64,000 bases of DNA. Origin: Orobanche coerulescens. Taxonomy: Eukaryota; Streptophyta; Magnoliopsida; Lamiales; Orobanchaceae. The notes beneath the pieces were generated by a model, which saw only the letters and a program-made list of their open reading frames with translations, was not told where the DNA came from and ran no database searches. Each line of letters starts with the position of its first letter. The stretch's first letter is position 1. The stretch is from NCBI GenBank assembly GCA_033398695.1, contig CM065801.1, positions 101,797,170 through 101,861,169 on the forward strand, read 5' to 3'. Positions 1-11,377 of the stretch are shown one piece after another. The position numbers and the translations under genes are program-made.

Positions 1-995
1 TTAGCGCGATCCCGGGGATAACTTGTGTGGTTATCCATCGGGTATGTCTTGGGGGGACTCCGAGGTTCGTGGCTTGTTAGTGCAATGCCGGGATAACTTA
101 TGGTTGTGACTTGATTATGAATGTATCTGTGCTTGTGGTCACGTGACAGTTGTTACGGTGACATGTGATTCGGTATGGCTTCCCTATGGGTTATTCACTC
201 GGGTATGTTCTACGGGAGCATCTGAGGTCCGTGGCTTGATAGCACGGGATGCGAATAATCTGTGGAAACATATTGTTATGATATGAACGGCTCTTGAACC
301 CCGTGCTTGTGATCGGGTCGTGGACCCCGTGTGTTGTTATCATAATTGTGCTTTGGGAAAATGACTTTTGGGCTGTGTCCCTACATGTTTTCAAAACTCC
401 CGAGATCGTAAAATGTTTTTACAAGATGTATATCGGGTTTACCCCTATCTTTCGATTTAACCGTTTTGATCAAGTGATTTACCTCGGGAAGTATGTTATG
501 ATTTCTAAGTTCTTAGAGTATGATATGTATGGTTATATTTTCTGTTTTATACTTACACTAAAAAAACAGTGGAGTTTTGCTAACCCCCGAGTATTCGGGG
601 GGTGGATGTCTGTATTGCGTCCAGGTACTTGCAGGTTGCTGGGGAGCGAATCACATGTTCGATACGAAGGATGATGGAAGACGACGATACTAATCACATG
701 AAGACCAATTGTAGAGTATTTGGTAGAGTCTTGTTGGTTATCCCTCTGATGTGTTATTTTCCCGATTTATGGGAGTATTATTGTATTCCAGCCCCTACAT
801 GGGTATGTGTTCTGAAAAAGAATCTTGTATGTAATGTTGTGTGTGTTGAGATAAAGATCAAATCGGTCTGATGGTCCTTCATGTAGCCATGTCGACATGT
901 GATGTGATGTGTTATTTTTTGTATTTAGCCTGGTAGATCCTCACGGAGAGGGTCTGCGGCACTGTAATATTCCCGAGTGGTTTGGAGGTGTTACA
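1..995 (+). mobile_element. Element E: right part of a plus-strand chromovirus LTR (C-like)
   Basis: The end of this stretch (about 928-995) is the reverse complement of the start of the C-family LTRs: a CCTGGTAGATCCTC block, a GGCACTGTAATATTCCC block and the terminal GGTGTTACA. It also shares the block CAGTGGAGTTTTGCTAACCC (near 570) in opposite orientation to C1-C3. No primer-binding site follows the terminal CA, so this is read as the 3' LTR of a plus-strand element whose body lies left of the window. Two degenerate copies of a roughly 165-bp unit, recognisable by CGAGGTTCGTGGCTTG and GAGGTCCGTGGCTTGA, occupy about 30-290. No palindrome array is seen here; that part of U3 would lie further left. 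Short ORFs inside are chance. Confidence 0.75.
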
Positions 996-1134
996 GAATT
1001 TGGATGTGATCGCACGTCGGCGATCTTCCGATGTGATGCAGGCGACCCTTGCTATGGCCCTTTAGACGGCGACGATGGCCACCCAAGCTGTGAAGGAATA
1101 TGAGGGGCGGCCCTCCACTGCTCGCCTCCAGGCA
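996..1134 (+). pseudogene. Element D antisense ORF, upstream fragment
   Basis: This 139-bp strip lies between the end of LTR E and the start of LTR A1. One plus frame reads through a 35-residue stretch with one stop and runs directly into the coding frame that resumes at 36221, on the other side of element A, once one copy of the 5-bp target duplication is removed. That continuity is the main evidence that both pieces belong to one ORF. The product is an Ala/Glu/Arg-rich coiled-coil-like segment of unknown function. It is the upstream part of an ORF antisense to D's gag. Confidence 0.6.
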
Positions 1135-2777
1135 TGTAACACCCCAAACTAGGCGGATATTACAGTGCCGTGGATCCCCGACTGGGATCCACCAGGCGAA
1201 TGAAAATTAATGAATTTAATAATATAATTGTAGTACCGAACCACATTATATCATAACTTACTACGATGAGGAGTTTCATTATAACACACCCAAGATAATA
1301 TTGAATACATGTATATTTTATATGAAGATAAAATACACAACACTGAATGAAACGGAGTATCCAAATGGAAATCTACAGTGGAAAAATAAATGACGACAAC
1401 ATGAATGACTGAAAGGATTGGGGCCCCCTACTAGTATCACTGGGACTCCTCGCCGTCAACGTTCTATTCCCGTGCTTTTGCCTTGCCATGACCTGAAAAC
1501 AATATCCCCAAACGGGGTGAGTTACACAGAACAACAATCCTCAAGGGTTGAAAATACACAATCCTGATATATCTTTAGTTATGAAATATCCTTAGTTATG
1601 AATTACGCTGAAGAGGAGCATCATAGTACGCCCGTAATGTTCTGTGCAAGTGTACAAGATGAATGACTGAACACACCCGTCCTTGTACCTAATTAGTCTC
1701 ACGGAGGTAATTGTTACCGTGTGCACAGTCCAATGTATCGATCCCAATACATGACCATCTCGTGCTCGACTAAAACTTCCACACATCCGCACTCGGCCAC
1801 GCAATATGAACCCAGAAGGTCATATGAACGAGAATGACCATAATGAATATCAATGAATAATAATCCGACAAAGTCAAGAATGACTCACCGAGATGAAAAT
1901 AATGGTGAAATGAATGATAGTTCAATGAAATGATTGGAACCGCCGTTCCTCGTGAATGAAGTGATTATTCGACAATTACAAGTCTCAATACGGTTAATAC
2001 AATTATGATTGAGTTATGATTATGAATGAAGAACAACAAAAGGAAAGAATATCCTTTTAACCGAGTAAGAATTAACTTACTCAACACCGATGAAGAATGT
2101 CCTTCCACAAACAACGTCCTAAAAGAGATGTCGGTCGCTCGAACAACCTTGAATGACACAATTTCGAACAATCCGTTCAACATACGAATCAAACACGATG
2201 ATAACCAACATCAAAACGTCGATACGACTAAGCCAAGTTCATTGGGGCATAATATCAAACACGTTGTGACCAATCTCTGATTGTTTACAATCAATCCTAA
2301 ATTATACCAACATTAAATACCCAAGAAGTGTTTCAAACCAACAAAACAACTTCAATACGATCAATAATCCAAAATGAATTTCTAAATTCGTGATTTCAAC
2401 AACAATTAATCGAAAACCCCCAAATCCAACTTAATATTCAAAGTGTTCTTGAATAATCCTTCAATAGTCCAATGAATCTTTATACAAACTCATAATCATA
2501 TGCATATCCCTTCATACAACATGATTATAACGTCCAAAACATCATATCTCAACACAAAATCAAAATCCAAGATGTTGAAGAAATTACCTCTTGAAGATCC
2601 AAACACTTCGATCCGATGAACGCGAGTTAAATCGAGTATCCAAGCTTCCCAAACGAATGAAGATGATAAAAATCTAACACTCAGGTGATAGATGATGGAA
2701 AATCTCTCCCTCAAGCCCTCTCTCTCAGATATAAGTTGAAGAAATGAGAAAATGAAGAAAAAGTCCTGGCCAAGTCC

Positions 2778-2784
2778 TTATAAA
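2778..2784 (-). promoter_or_regulatory. TATA box of A LTR1
   Basis: The minus strand reads AGTTTATAAGG. It sits about 10 bp downstream, in transcription direction, of the last palindrome of the array, and U5 lies further left. The same box is present in LTR2 (10341-10347) and LTR3 (35214-35220). The start site itself is not determined. Confidence 0.6.
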
Positions 2785-2794
2785 CTGCCGGAAG

Positions 2795-3439
2795 TTATGG
2801 CCGTAACTCGGCCTACTTACGGTCGTAACATCACAGGTCAACGGCCTTACGGCCAGAATAACCAACTCAGACGGCCAGAATCGGCTTCGTCCAAACACCT
2901 GCCGACAGCCTTACGGTCGTACCCGCACTTGACTTACGGGCGTAACTCGCCCTCGTCTAAAACACCTGCCGACAACCATACGGCCGTACCCGAACACCTT
3001 ACGGGCGTAACTCGAACGATACGGCCGTATCCGGACAAACTTACGGGCGTAAGCCCCCTTTGTCGAAAATGACCAGGCACCCTGCCTGTAACGTACGGCC
3101 GTATCCGGACAAGCCTTACGGCCATACCCGCCTCATCTTACGGCCGTATGCCGCAACACTTACGGCCGTAAGTCCTTCTCGTCCGACAAATCCAGAAAGT
3201 CACGAACACACCTTACGGCCGTAGTCTGCCCACCTTACGGCTGAAACTCCTCATCTTACGGCCGTATGCCGAAACCTTTATGGCCGTAAGTCCCATTCGG
3301 CCGAACTGGCCTAACACAACGAGCGCCTGTTACGGCCGTATCCGACAGTCCTTATGGCCGTAACTCGCCTTCGTCCAAAATCACCTTAATCCAACAAATG
3401 CATGTTACGGCCGTAATGTATGACTAGTTACGGCTGTAA
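2795..3439. repeat. Array of TTACGGCCGTAA palindromes in A LTR1
   Basis: About twenty-two copies of a 12-bp palindrome with a CGGCCG core are spaced irregularly at 15-60 bp. Most variants differ by C-to-T or G-to-A changes (CGGTCG, CGGCCA, CGGCTG). The array begins right at the TATA box and extends about 640 bp into U3. Spacers are not conserved in length, so this is not a simple tandem repeat. Two units near 2843-2880 carry an odd AGAAT replacement for GTAAC that LTR2 lacks. Confidence 0.9.
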
Positions 3440-3776
3440 CTCATTGTTAGACAAGATGAAATTCCAACAACTCCGATTTCTCGCTACGATTGATGAATGA
3501 TCCGACATACCATACATATGTGAAAGTGAACAAGTCCAACACATGCCAAACACGAAACTTCCAGTACAAGACTACCCATCACGATGATAATGATAATACT
3601 CCCGTCTCGACACTCAAACGGAGATGAAATGACGATCGGTAACTGATACACGGTTACAACATGCTAACAATGAATGCAAATGAAAGAATCATGAATGATG
3701 AGTGATTATTAATGAGTGAAAATTACTGACTGATAATTACCGAATGATAATGAATGAATTACAACCGGGTATTACA

Positions 3777-3790
3777 TACTCCCCCCTTCA
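3777..3790 (-). other. Polypurine tract of A body 1
   Basis: On the minus strand a purine run GAAGGGGGGAGTA directly abuts the 3' LTR. This is the expected plus-strand primer for reverse transcription and fixes the element's orientation. Confidence 0.85.
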
Positions 3791-3810
3791 AAAGAGTTTC
3801 GTCCCCGAAA

Positions 3811-6800
3811 CTAAGGGTCAAACAACTCGGGATAACTCTCCCGCATACTCTCATCGGTTTCCCAAGTAGCCTCTTCGATTCCGTGTCTAGACCACTGAAT
3901 CTTGACCAAAGGAATCGTCTTGTTCCTCAACTGTATGATTCGCCGCTCTAAAACTCGTATAGGATGCTCCTCATACAAATGATCATCCGCGATCTCGATT
4001 TCGTCGAACTGAAGTATGTGACTCGGGTCGGCAACATACTTCCGCAACTGAGAGACATGAAACACATTATGAATTCGGCTCAATGCCGAAGGTAAAGCCA
4101 ATCGATAAGCTAACTCGCCTACTCGATCCAAAATCTCAAACGGTCCAATGAATCTCGGACTCAACTTTCCCCGCTTCCCGAAACGGAAGATACCTCGACT
4201 CGGTGATACTTTTACCAAAACGTGGTCACCCGTCTCGAACTCTAGTGGTCGACGACGATTATCTGCATATGATTTCTGTCGACTCTGAGCTGTCAACATA
4301 CGACTCCTGATCAAAGCTACCTTCTCTCGGGTGGCTATAAGCATATCGGGCTCGGTGCCGATTGACTCTGATAGGTCGTCCCAACATAAAGGAGATCGAC
4401 AACGACGACCGTACAAGGCCTCGTAAGGTGCCATCTTGATCGAAGCATGCCAACTATTATTGTATGTGAACTCAATCAACGGTAATTGGGCTTCCCAATC
4501 GTCTTTCCAATCGAGGACGCATGCCCTCAACATGTCCTCCTATGTCTGAATAGTCCTCTCCGATTGTCCGTCGGACTGAGGATGAAAAGCGGTACTGAGA
4601 TTAAGCTGAGTTCCCAAAGCACGATGAACTGATTTCCAAAAATGAGACGTGAATCGTCCGTCACGATCGGAAACAATACTTTTAGGAGTACCGTGTAGTC
4701 TCACTATCTCTTTGATGAACAACTGGGCAAGTCTCTCGGGACCCCACATATCCTTAATCTCAAGGAAATGAGCTGATTTAGTCAAACGGTCCACAATTAC
4801 CCAGATTGTATTCATGCCACGATGACTCGTCGGTAAACTCGTGATGAAATTCATTGAGATGTCTTCCAACTTCCACTCTGGAATAGGGAGAGGTTTCAGC
4901 ATACCCGCCGGTCGCTGATGTTCAATCTTGACTTGCTGACAGGTTAAGCATATCGAAATAAATTTTTCGACTTCTCGCTTCATATTACTCCACCAGTAAT
5001 TTTGTTTCAAGTCCTTGCACATCTTGCTAAACTCCAGATGAACGGAATAATGGGTAGCATGAGCTTCTCTCAATATCGAGTTTTTTCAACTCGTCATCCG
5101 CCGGTGCGCATAACCGATTCTTGAATCGCAAAAGTCCATCCTCGTGGACCACAAATCCAGGGGCTTTCCCCTGAACCACATCTTCTTGAATGCGTAACAA
5201 TGATGGGTCTAAACCCTGATTTACTCTGATTGCCTCCTCAAGTGGCGATGAAATCTTTAACATGCAAAGTTGCCCTTGCATTCGCTGAAGCCAGACCTCG
5301 ATCTCGGGTCTAAGGAATTCCTACTGAAGCTCCTTCTGAACTGTTAAACGAGCAAGCATTTGCTCCTGAACAGACTTACGACTCAATGCATCGGCAACCA
5401 CGTTTGCCTTACCCAGGTGGTGCAGGATCTCGATATCATAATCTTTGATTAGTTCCAACCACTGACTCTGTCGCATATTTAACTCCTTCTGAGAAATATA
5501 TACTTCAAACTCTTGTGATGGGTGAATATCTGACATGTGACGCCATAAAGGTAATGACGCCCAATTTTCAACGCGAAAACCACGGATGCTAACTCCAGGT
5601 CATGGGTCGGATAATTAACCTCGTAAGGTCTCAATTGCCGTGAAGCATAGGCAATAACCTTCCCATTCTGCATTAATACACATCTGAGACCGTGTCCGGA
5701 CGCGTCACTATAAATCAAGAATCCTTCCGTCCCTTGTGGCAAGGAAAGTACAGGTGCTGAAATTAACCGGCTCTTGAGTTCCTCAAAACTCTGCTGACAC
5801 GCATCGGACCACGCATATTTCTTATCCTTTCATAAAAGGTTCGTCATTGGTTGAGCGATTTAGAAAATCATTCTACAAACCGCCGATAATAACCGGATAA
5901 TCCGAGAAAGCTTTGGATTTCCTTAACATTCTTCGGAGGTAACCAATCTTGGATAGCCTCCGTCTTCTGAGGATCAACACGCACCCCGTCTGATGAAATT
6001 ACATGCCCGAGAAACGTCACTTCGGACATCCAGAACTCACATTTGGAAAACTTTCCATAAAGTTGCTCTCGTCTCAACACGTCGAGAACCTGATGAAGGT
6101 GAAGCTCATGTTCCTCCCGGTCACGAGAATAAATTAAAATGTCATCAATGAAGACAACCACAAACTGATCCAAAAAGTCGATGAAAACTCGATTCATTAA
6201 TTCCATGAATACCGCAGATGCATTAGATAACCCAAACGGCATTACCTCGAACTCATAATGACCATAGCGTGTACGAAATGCTGTCCTTGCGATATCCGAC
6301 TCTCGAATTTGCAACTGATGATATCCAGATCTTAGGTCGATCTTGGAAAATATTGAAGCTCCCTGAATTTGATCTAAGAGATCATCAATACGGGGTAGAG
6401 GATACTTATTCTTGATCGTCACCCTGTTCAACTCCCGATAATCAATACACAAGCGAAATGAACCATCCTTCTTCTTGACAAACAACACTGGTGCTCCCTA
6501 CGGGGACGCACTCGGTCGGATATAACCTTTCTCCAACAATTCCTCAAGTTGATTCTTCAACTCCTGCATTTTGGTCGGGCCCATCAGGTACGGTGCCTTC
6601 GATATTGGAGACGTACCAGGCTCCAACTCAATCGTTAATTCCACATCTCTCTGTAGAGGTAAACCAGGTAGCTCGTCTAGGAGTACATCGTCAATCGATA
6701 ATAATGATACCACGAATGATTGAACACCTCGATTGACATAGAACGGTTAATCGATGACAATGATACAATGAATGATTGAACACCTCGATTGTCTTAGAAC

Positions 6801-8239
6801 GGTCAATCGATGAAAATGATACAATGAATGATTGAACACTTCGATTGCCTTAGAATGGTCGATCGATGAAAATGATACAATGAATGATTTAACACTTCGA
6901 TTGCCTTAGAACGGCCAATCGATGAAAATGATACGATGAATGATTGAACACTTCGATTGCCTTAGAACGACCAATCGATGAAAATGATACGATGAATGAT
7001 TGAACAGTTCGATTGCCTTAGAACGGCCAATCGATGAAAATGATATAATGAATGATTGAACACTTTGATTGAGTAATTTCACTGCTTCCATCATCTTAAT
7101 AATTCTTTTGGAACAACGGGGATTACCTCCCTGAAATACACACTCGGCTCCAATGACTGAAATGATAGTGACCAAGCGCTTACGAACACTGAGGATGGTA
7201 TCATGACGATCCATCCAACTAATACCCAATTTTACATCGTCCTTAGATAAATCCACCACGATGAGGTCCGCCAACCATATGCGGTCATTAAGCTTAATTC
7301 GGTATGATTTCCGAAAATTCTTCTACCGTCAGGTAGACCAATGATATAAGGTCCATAATCAATAGGACTATCCAAATTAAGTCTATTCAAACATGATTCG
7401 GAAATGAATGAATGCGATGCACCAGTATCAAAAAGGGTACACACAGGTTGAGATAAAATTGCGAGTATACCTGAGGTCATTCGGTCCACCGGATCGTCGA
7501 TCCCCTTCCTCGCGTGAATTCGGGACTTGTCGGCCCCCGAACCGGACGCTTCCGTCTGATAAATATGAGCTCCGCCTTTACTCGCTTCCGTCGTCTTAAA
7601 CGACGCTGACAGAGCAGCCTGATTCTGAATCGCTTATTGCTTCGGGGCCTGAGATGCCGCCGGAGTCGGCTTGGAGTCCCTTCGGCAATAACGGGCCTTA
7701 TGCCCAACAAACCTACAATTATGGCACATGATAGACGGTTTCAGACACTTATTGCTGTAATGACCCGGCGCTCCACAGTTGAAACAAATGATGGCCGAAC
7801 TGGACGCTCGGGACTGAGATCCCGCAGGATTAGGCGCCGTAGGAGGTCGCTCAGAAACATTAGGGCCCGCACGAGGCTTCTTGGAGGTTGACCGACCGCC
7901 TTCGGACCGATTACGCTTCGTTGATTTCTTGCTGATAGATGAAGGTCGTTGCTCAGCAATTTCCTTAGCAGCAGGCTCATACGGGAGAGTTCTCTCGATT
8001 AATTCGGCCAGAGTGGCGCAATGATGATTGAGCAATTGCATATGGGTCATCATGACCTGCATAAAAATGAGTGGATCAACCCGAACATCTTCTGATCGAT
8101 CCGAGTCCTGGGTACGATTTCCCGACAGCGTGTGATTATTTACCGGGTTTCGGCCCGCACCGCGGCCTCTCTCCGTGCATCCCATGACAGCTCTCTCCAT
8201 TCTGAAGTAGGAAGGACGCATGATAATCATAGATCTCAT
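3811..8239 (-). pseudogene. gag-pol: Broken chromovirus gag-pol of element A, copy 1
   Basis: Read leftward from about 8239: an N-terminal Gag remnant with two CCHC knuckles (CFNCGAPGHYSNKC, CHNCRFVGHKARYC; 7690-7800); a TAA stop at 7634; aspartic protease with LFDTGASHSFIS (about 7430); a frameshift; a minisatellite; reverse transcriptase with FIDDILIYS (5868-6713, split by a stop at 6498); RNase H (YSDASGHG, 5479-5742); integrase with its zinc-binding N-end and DDE-type core (4540-5281, split by a frameshift near 5085); then an integrase tail and a chromodomain ending VKIQWSRHGIEEATWE (3811-4533). The usual Gag core with its WW motif is absent. At least four stops and several frameshifts make it non-functional. 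Most lesions are shared with copy 2. Confidence 0.9.
6690..7078. repeat. 56-bp minisatellite inside A pol, copy 1
   Basis: About seven head-to-tail units of 56 bp, with unit starts (GATTGAACAC or close variants) at 6718, 6774, 6830, 6886, 6942, 6998 and 7054. The array lies between the protease and reverse transcriptase coding regions. Because 56 is not a multiple of three, each unit shifts the frame. The same array, also about seven units, is in copy 2. Confidence 0.92.
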
Positions 8240-8680
8240 ATGAGTACCACATTATGATTTACGTCATAAAATGATGAAAATGAGCATACGCGCTCTAACA
8301 CAGTGATTACATGAATGATTAACTGAGGTGACATGATTATCTGATGAAATTCTTGAAATGATTATCTTGAACAAATTAACAAGATTAATGATATGATCTT
8401 CCAGATCAACAACTGAGTAATGAAATGAATCGAGTGATTAATGAGTTAACATGATCGTCCTGATCAAATGAAAATGATGCTTGAGGATTGTTAAATGATG
8501 AATTATTAATGAATGATTATTGCCAGAAATTATACCATGGCGTTAGAAGTCTTACAGTTCCTTCGGTCTGATTGGCTCGGTATTTGCACAGGTCACACGT
8601 CATGCGAAAGTCTAATGATACTAGTCTGATGATGATGATTTCAAATGAGACATGACTCTAAAGGTAGTATTCAAAACCAC
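8240..8680 (-). other. Untranslated leader of element A, copy 1
   Basis: This 440-bp AT-rich stretch lies between the first Gag codon and the primer site. It is rich in short ATGA/TGAT-type words, such as repeated GATGATGA and ATGAATGA, and has no usable reading frame. Its counterpart is at 33100-33554 in copy 2. It probably holds the 5' leader and packaging region (inference). Confidence 0.65.
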
Positions 8681-8692
8681 GCTCCGATACCA
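8681..8692 (-). other. Primer-binding site of A body 1
   Basis: The minus strand reads TGGTATCGGAGC, a few bases from the inner edge of LTR2. It matches the complement of the plant initiator-Met tRNA 3' end (TGGTATCAGAGC) with one A-to-G difference. It shows that LTR2 acts as the 5' LTR of body 1. Confidence 0.8.
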
Positions 8693-8696
8693 ACTC

Positions 8697-11342
8697 TGTA
8701 ACACCCCAAACTAGGCGGATATTACAGTGCCGTGGACCCCCGACTGGGATCCACCAGGCGAATGAAAATTAATGAATTTAATAATATAATTGTCGTACCG
8801 AACCACATTATATCATAACTTACTCCGATGAGGAGTTTCATTATAACACACCCAAGATAATACCGAATACATGTATATTTTATATGAAGATAAAATACAC
8901 AACACTGAATGAAACGAAGTATCCAAATGGAAATCTGCAGCGGAAAAATAAATGACGACAACATGAATGACTGAAAGGATTGGGGCCCCCAACTAGTATC
9001 ACTGGGACTCCTTGCCGTCAACGTTCTATTCCCGTGTTTTTGCCTTGCCATGACCTGAAAACAATATCCCCAAACGGGGTCAGTTACACAGAACAACAAT
9101 CCTCAATGGTTGAAAATACACAATCATGATATATCTTTAGTTATGAAATATCCTTAGTTATGAATTACGCTGAAGAGAAGCATCATAGTATGCCCGTAAT
9201 GTTCTGGGCAAGTGTACAATACGAATGACCGGACACACCCGTCCTTGTACCTAATTAGTCTCACGGAGGTAATCGTTACCGTGTGCACAGTCCAATGTAT
9301 CGATCCCAATACAAGACCATCGCGTGCTCGACTAAAAATTCCACACATCTGCACCCGACCACGCAATATGAACCCATAAGGTCATATGAACGAGAATGAT
9401 CATAAGGAATATCAATGAATAATAATCCGACAAAGTCAAGAATGACTCACCGAGATGAAAATAATGGTGAAATGAATGATAGTTCAATGAAATGATTGGA
9501 ACCGCCGTTCCTCGTGAATGAAGTGATTATTCGACAATTACAAGTCTCAATACGGTTAATACAATTATGAATGAGTTATGATTATGAATGAACAACAACA
9601 AAAGGAATGAATATCCTTTCAACCGAGTAAGAATTAACTTACTTAACACCGATGAAGAATGTCCTTCCACGAACAACGTCCTAAAAGAGATGTCGGTCGC
9701 TCGAACAACCTTGAATGACATAATTTCGAACAATCCATTCAACATACAAATCAAACACGATGATAACCAACATCAAAACGTCGATACGACTAAACCAAGT
9801 TCATTGGGGCATAATATCAAACACGTTGTGACCAATCTCCGACTGTTTACAATCAATCCTCAATTATACCAACATTAAATCCCCAAGAAGTGTTTCAAAC
9901 CAACAAAACAACTTCAATACGATCAATAATCCAAAATGAATATCCAAATTCGTGATTTCAACAACAATTAATCGAAAGCCCCCAAATCCAACTTAATATT
10001 CAAAGTGTGCTTGAATAATCCTTCAATAGTCCAATGAATCTTTATACAAATTCATAATCATATGCATAACCCTTCATACAACATGATTATAACGTCCAAA
10101 ACATCATATCTCAACATAAAATCGAAATCCAAGATGTTGAAGAAATTACCTCTTGAAGATCCAAACACTTTGATCAGATGAACGCGAGTTAAATCGAGTA
10201 TTCAAGCTTCCCAAACGAATGAAGATGATAAAAATCTAACACTCAAGTGATAGATGATGGAAAATCTCTCCCTCAAGCCCTCTCTCTCGGATATAAGTTG
10301 AAGAAATTGAGAAAATGAAGAAAAAGTCCCGGCCAAGTCCTTATAAACTACCGGAAGTTACGGCCGTAACTCGGCCTACTTATGGCCGTAACATCACAGG
10401 TCAACGGCCTTACGGCCGTAACCAGCCAACTCGTACGGCCGTAACTCGGCTTCGTCCAAACACCTGCTGACAGCCTTACGGCCATACCCGCACTTAACTT
10501 ACGGGCGTAACTCGCCCTCATCTAAAACACTTGCCGACAACCATACGGCCGTACCCGAATACCTTACGGGCATAACTCGAACGATACGGCCGTATCCGGC
10601 CAAACTTACGGGCATAAGCCCCCTTCGTCGAAAATTACCAGGAACCCTGTCTGTAACGTACGGCCGTATCCGGACAAGCCTTACGGCCGTACTCGCCTCA
10701 TCTTACGGCCGTATGCCGCAACACTTACGGTCGTAAGTCCTTCTCGTCCGACAAATCCTGAAAATCACGAACACACCTTACGACCGTAGTCTGCCCACCT
10801 TACGGCCATAACTCCTCATCTTACGGTCGTATGCCGAAACCCTTACAGTCGTAAGTCCCATTCGGCCGAACTGGCCTGATAACAACGAGCGCCTGTTACG
10901 GCCGTATTCGACAACCCTTACGGCCGTAACTCGCCTTCGTCCAAAATCACCTTAATCCAACGAATGCATGTTACGGCCATAATGTATGACTAGTTACGGC
11001 CGTAACTCATTGCTGGACAAGATGAAAATCCGACAACTCCGATTTCTCGCTACGATTGATGAATGATCTGACATACCATACATATGTAAAAGTGAACAAG
11101 TTCAACACATGCCAAAGACGAAACTTCCAATACAAGACTACCCATCACGATGATAATGATTATATTCCCGTCTCGACACTCAAACGGAGATGAAATGACG
11201 ATTGGTAACTGATACACGGTTACAACATGCCAACAATGAACGCAAATGAAAGAATCATGAATGATGAGTGATTATTAATGAGTGAAAATTACTGACTGAT
11301 AATTAGTGAATGATAATGAATGAATTACAACCGGGTATTACA
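8697..11342 (-). repeat. Element A LTR2 (shared middle LTR)
   Basis: This is a 2646-bp LTR with the same ends as LTR1. Its left edge faces a primer site and its right edge a polypurine tract, so it serves as 5' LTR for body 1 and 3' LTR for body 2. The TATA box is at 10341-10347. No target duplication flanks it, as expected for the middle LTR of a recombination-derived tandem. Confidence 0.92.
10358..11005. repeat. Array of TTACGGCCGTAA palindromes in A LTR2
   Basis: This array has the same architecture as in LTR1, about twenty-two units next to the TATA box at 10341. Many units keep the perfect CGGCCG core; others carry single transitions. It supplies the intact version of units that are altered in LTR1. 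Confidence 0.9.
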
Positions 11343-11357
11343 TACTCCCCCCCTTAA
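11343..11357 (-). other. Polypurine tract of A body 2
   Basis: The minus strand reads TAAGGGGGGGAGTA immediately next to LTR2. It marks the 3' end of the second internal region. Confidence 0.85.
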
Positions 11358-11377
11358 AAAGAGTTTCGTCCCCGAAA

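Larger units (their letters stand above)
1135..3776 (-). repeat. Element A LTR1 (3' LTR of body 1)
   Basis: This LTR starts TGTAACACCCC and ends GGGTATTACA on the plus strand, giving TG...CA termini. It matches LTR2 (8697-11342) and LTR3 (33571-36215) along its whole length by eye. A polypurine tract abuts its right end, so on the minus strand it is the 3' LTR of body 1. It contains, from right to left, a palindrome array, a TATA box and a long R-U5 portion. The terminal block TATTACAGTGCCGTGGA followed by GGGATCCACCAGG is shared in diverged form with B and C LTRs. Confidence 0.92.

Noticed and set aside
294..871. Plus-strand ORFs of 126 and 89 codons near the left edge
   Set aside because: They lie inside LTR E, show no domain, and the equivalent region of the C LTRs does not keep the frame.
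2795..3439. Regular-looking short repeats that might suggest a CRISPR array
   Set aside because: Units are 12-bp palindromes with irregular 3-50-bp spacers, lie inside LTRs of plant retrotransposons, and no cas genes exist here.
3811..4533. Assignment of A or B to a centromere-specific chromovirus (CRM)
   Set aside because: LTRs above 2 kb and a conventional chromodomain ending fit the Tekay/Del type better; no CRM-type C-terminal motif was seen. This needs a phylogeny.
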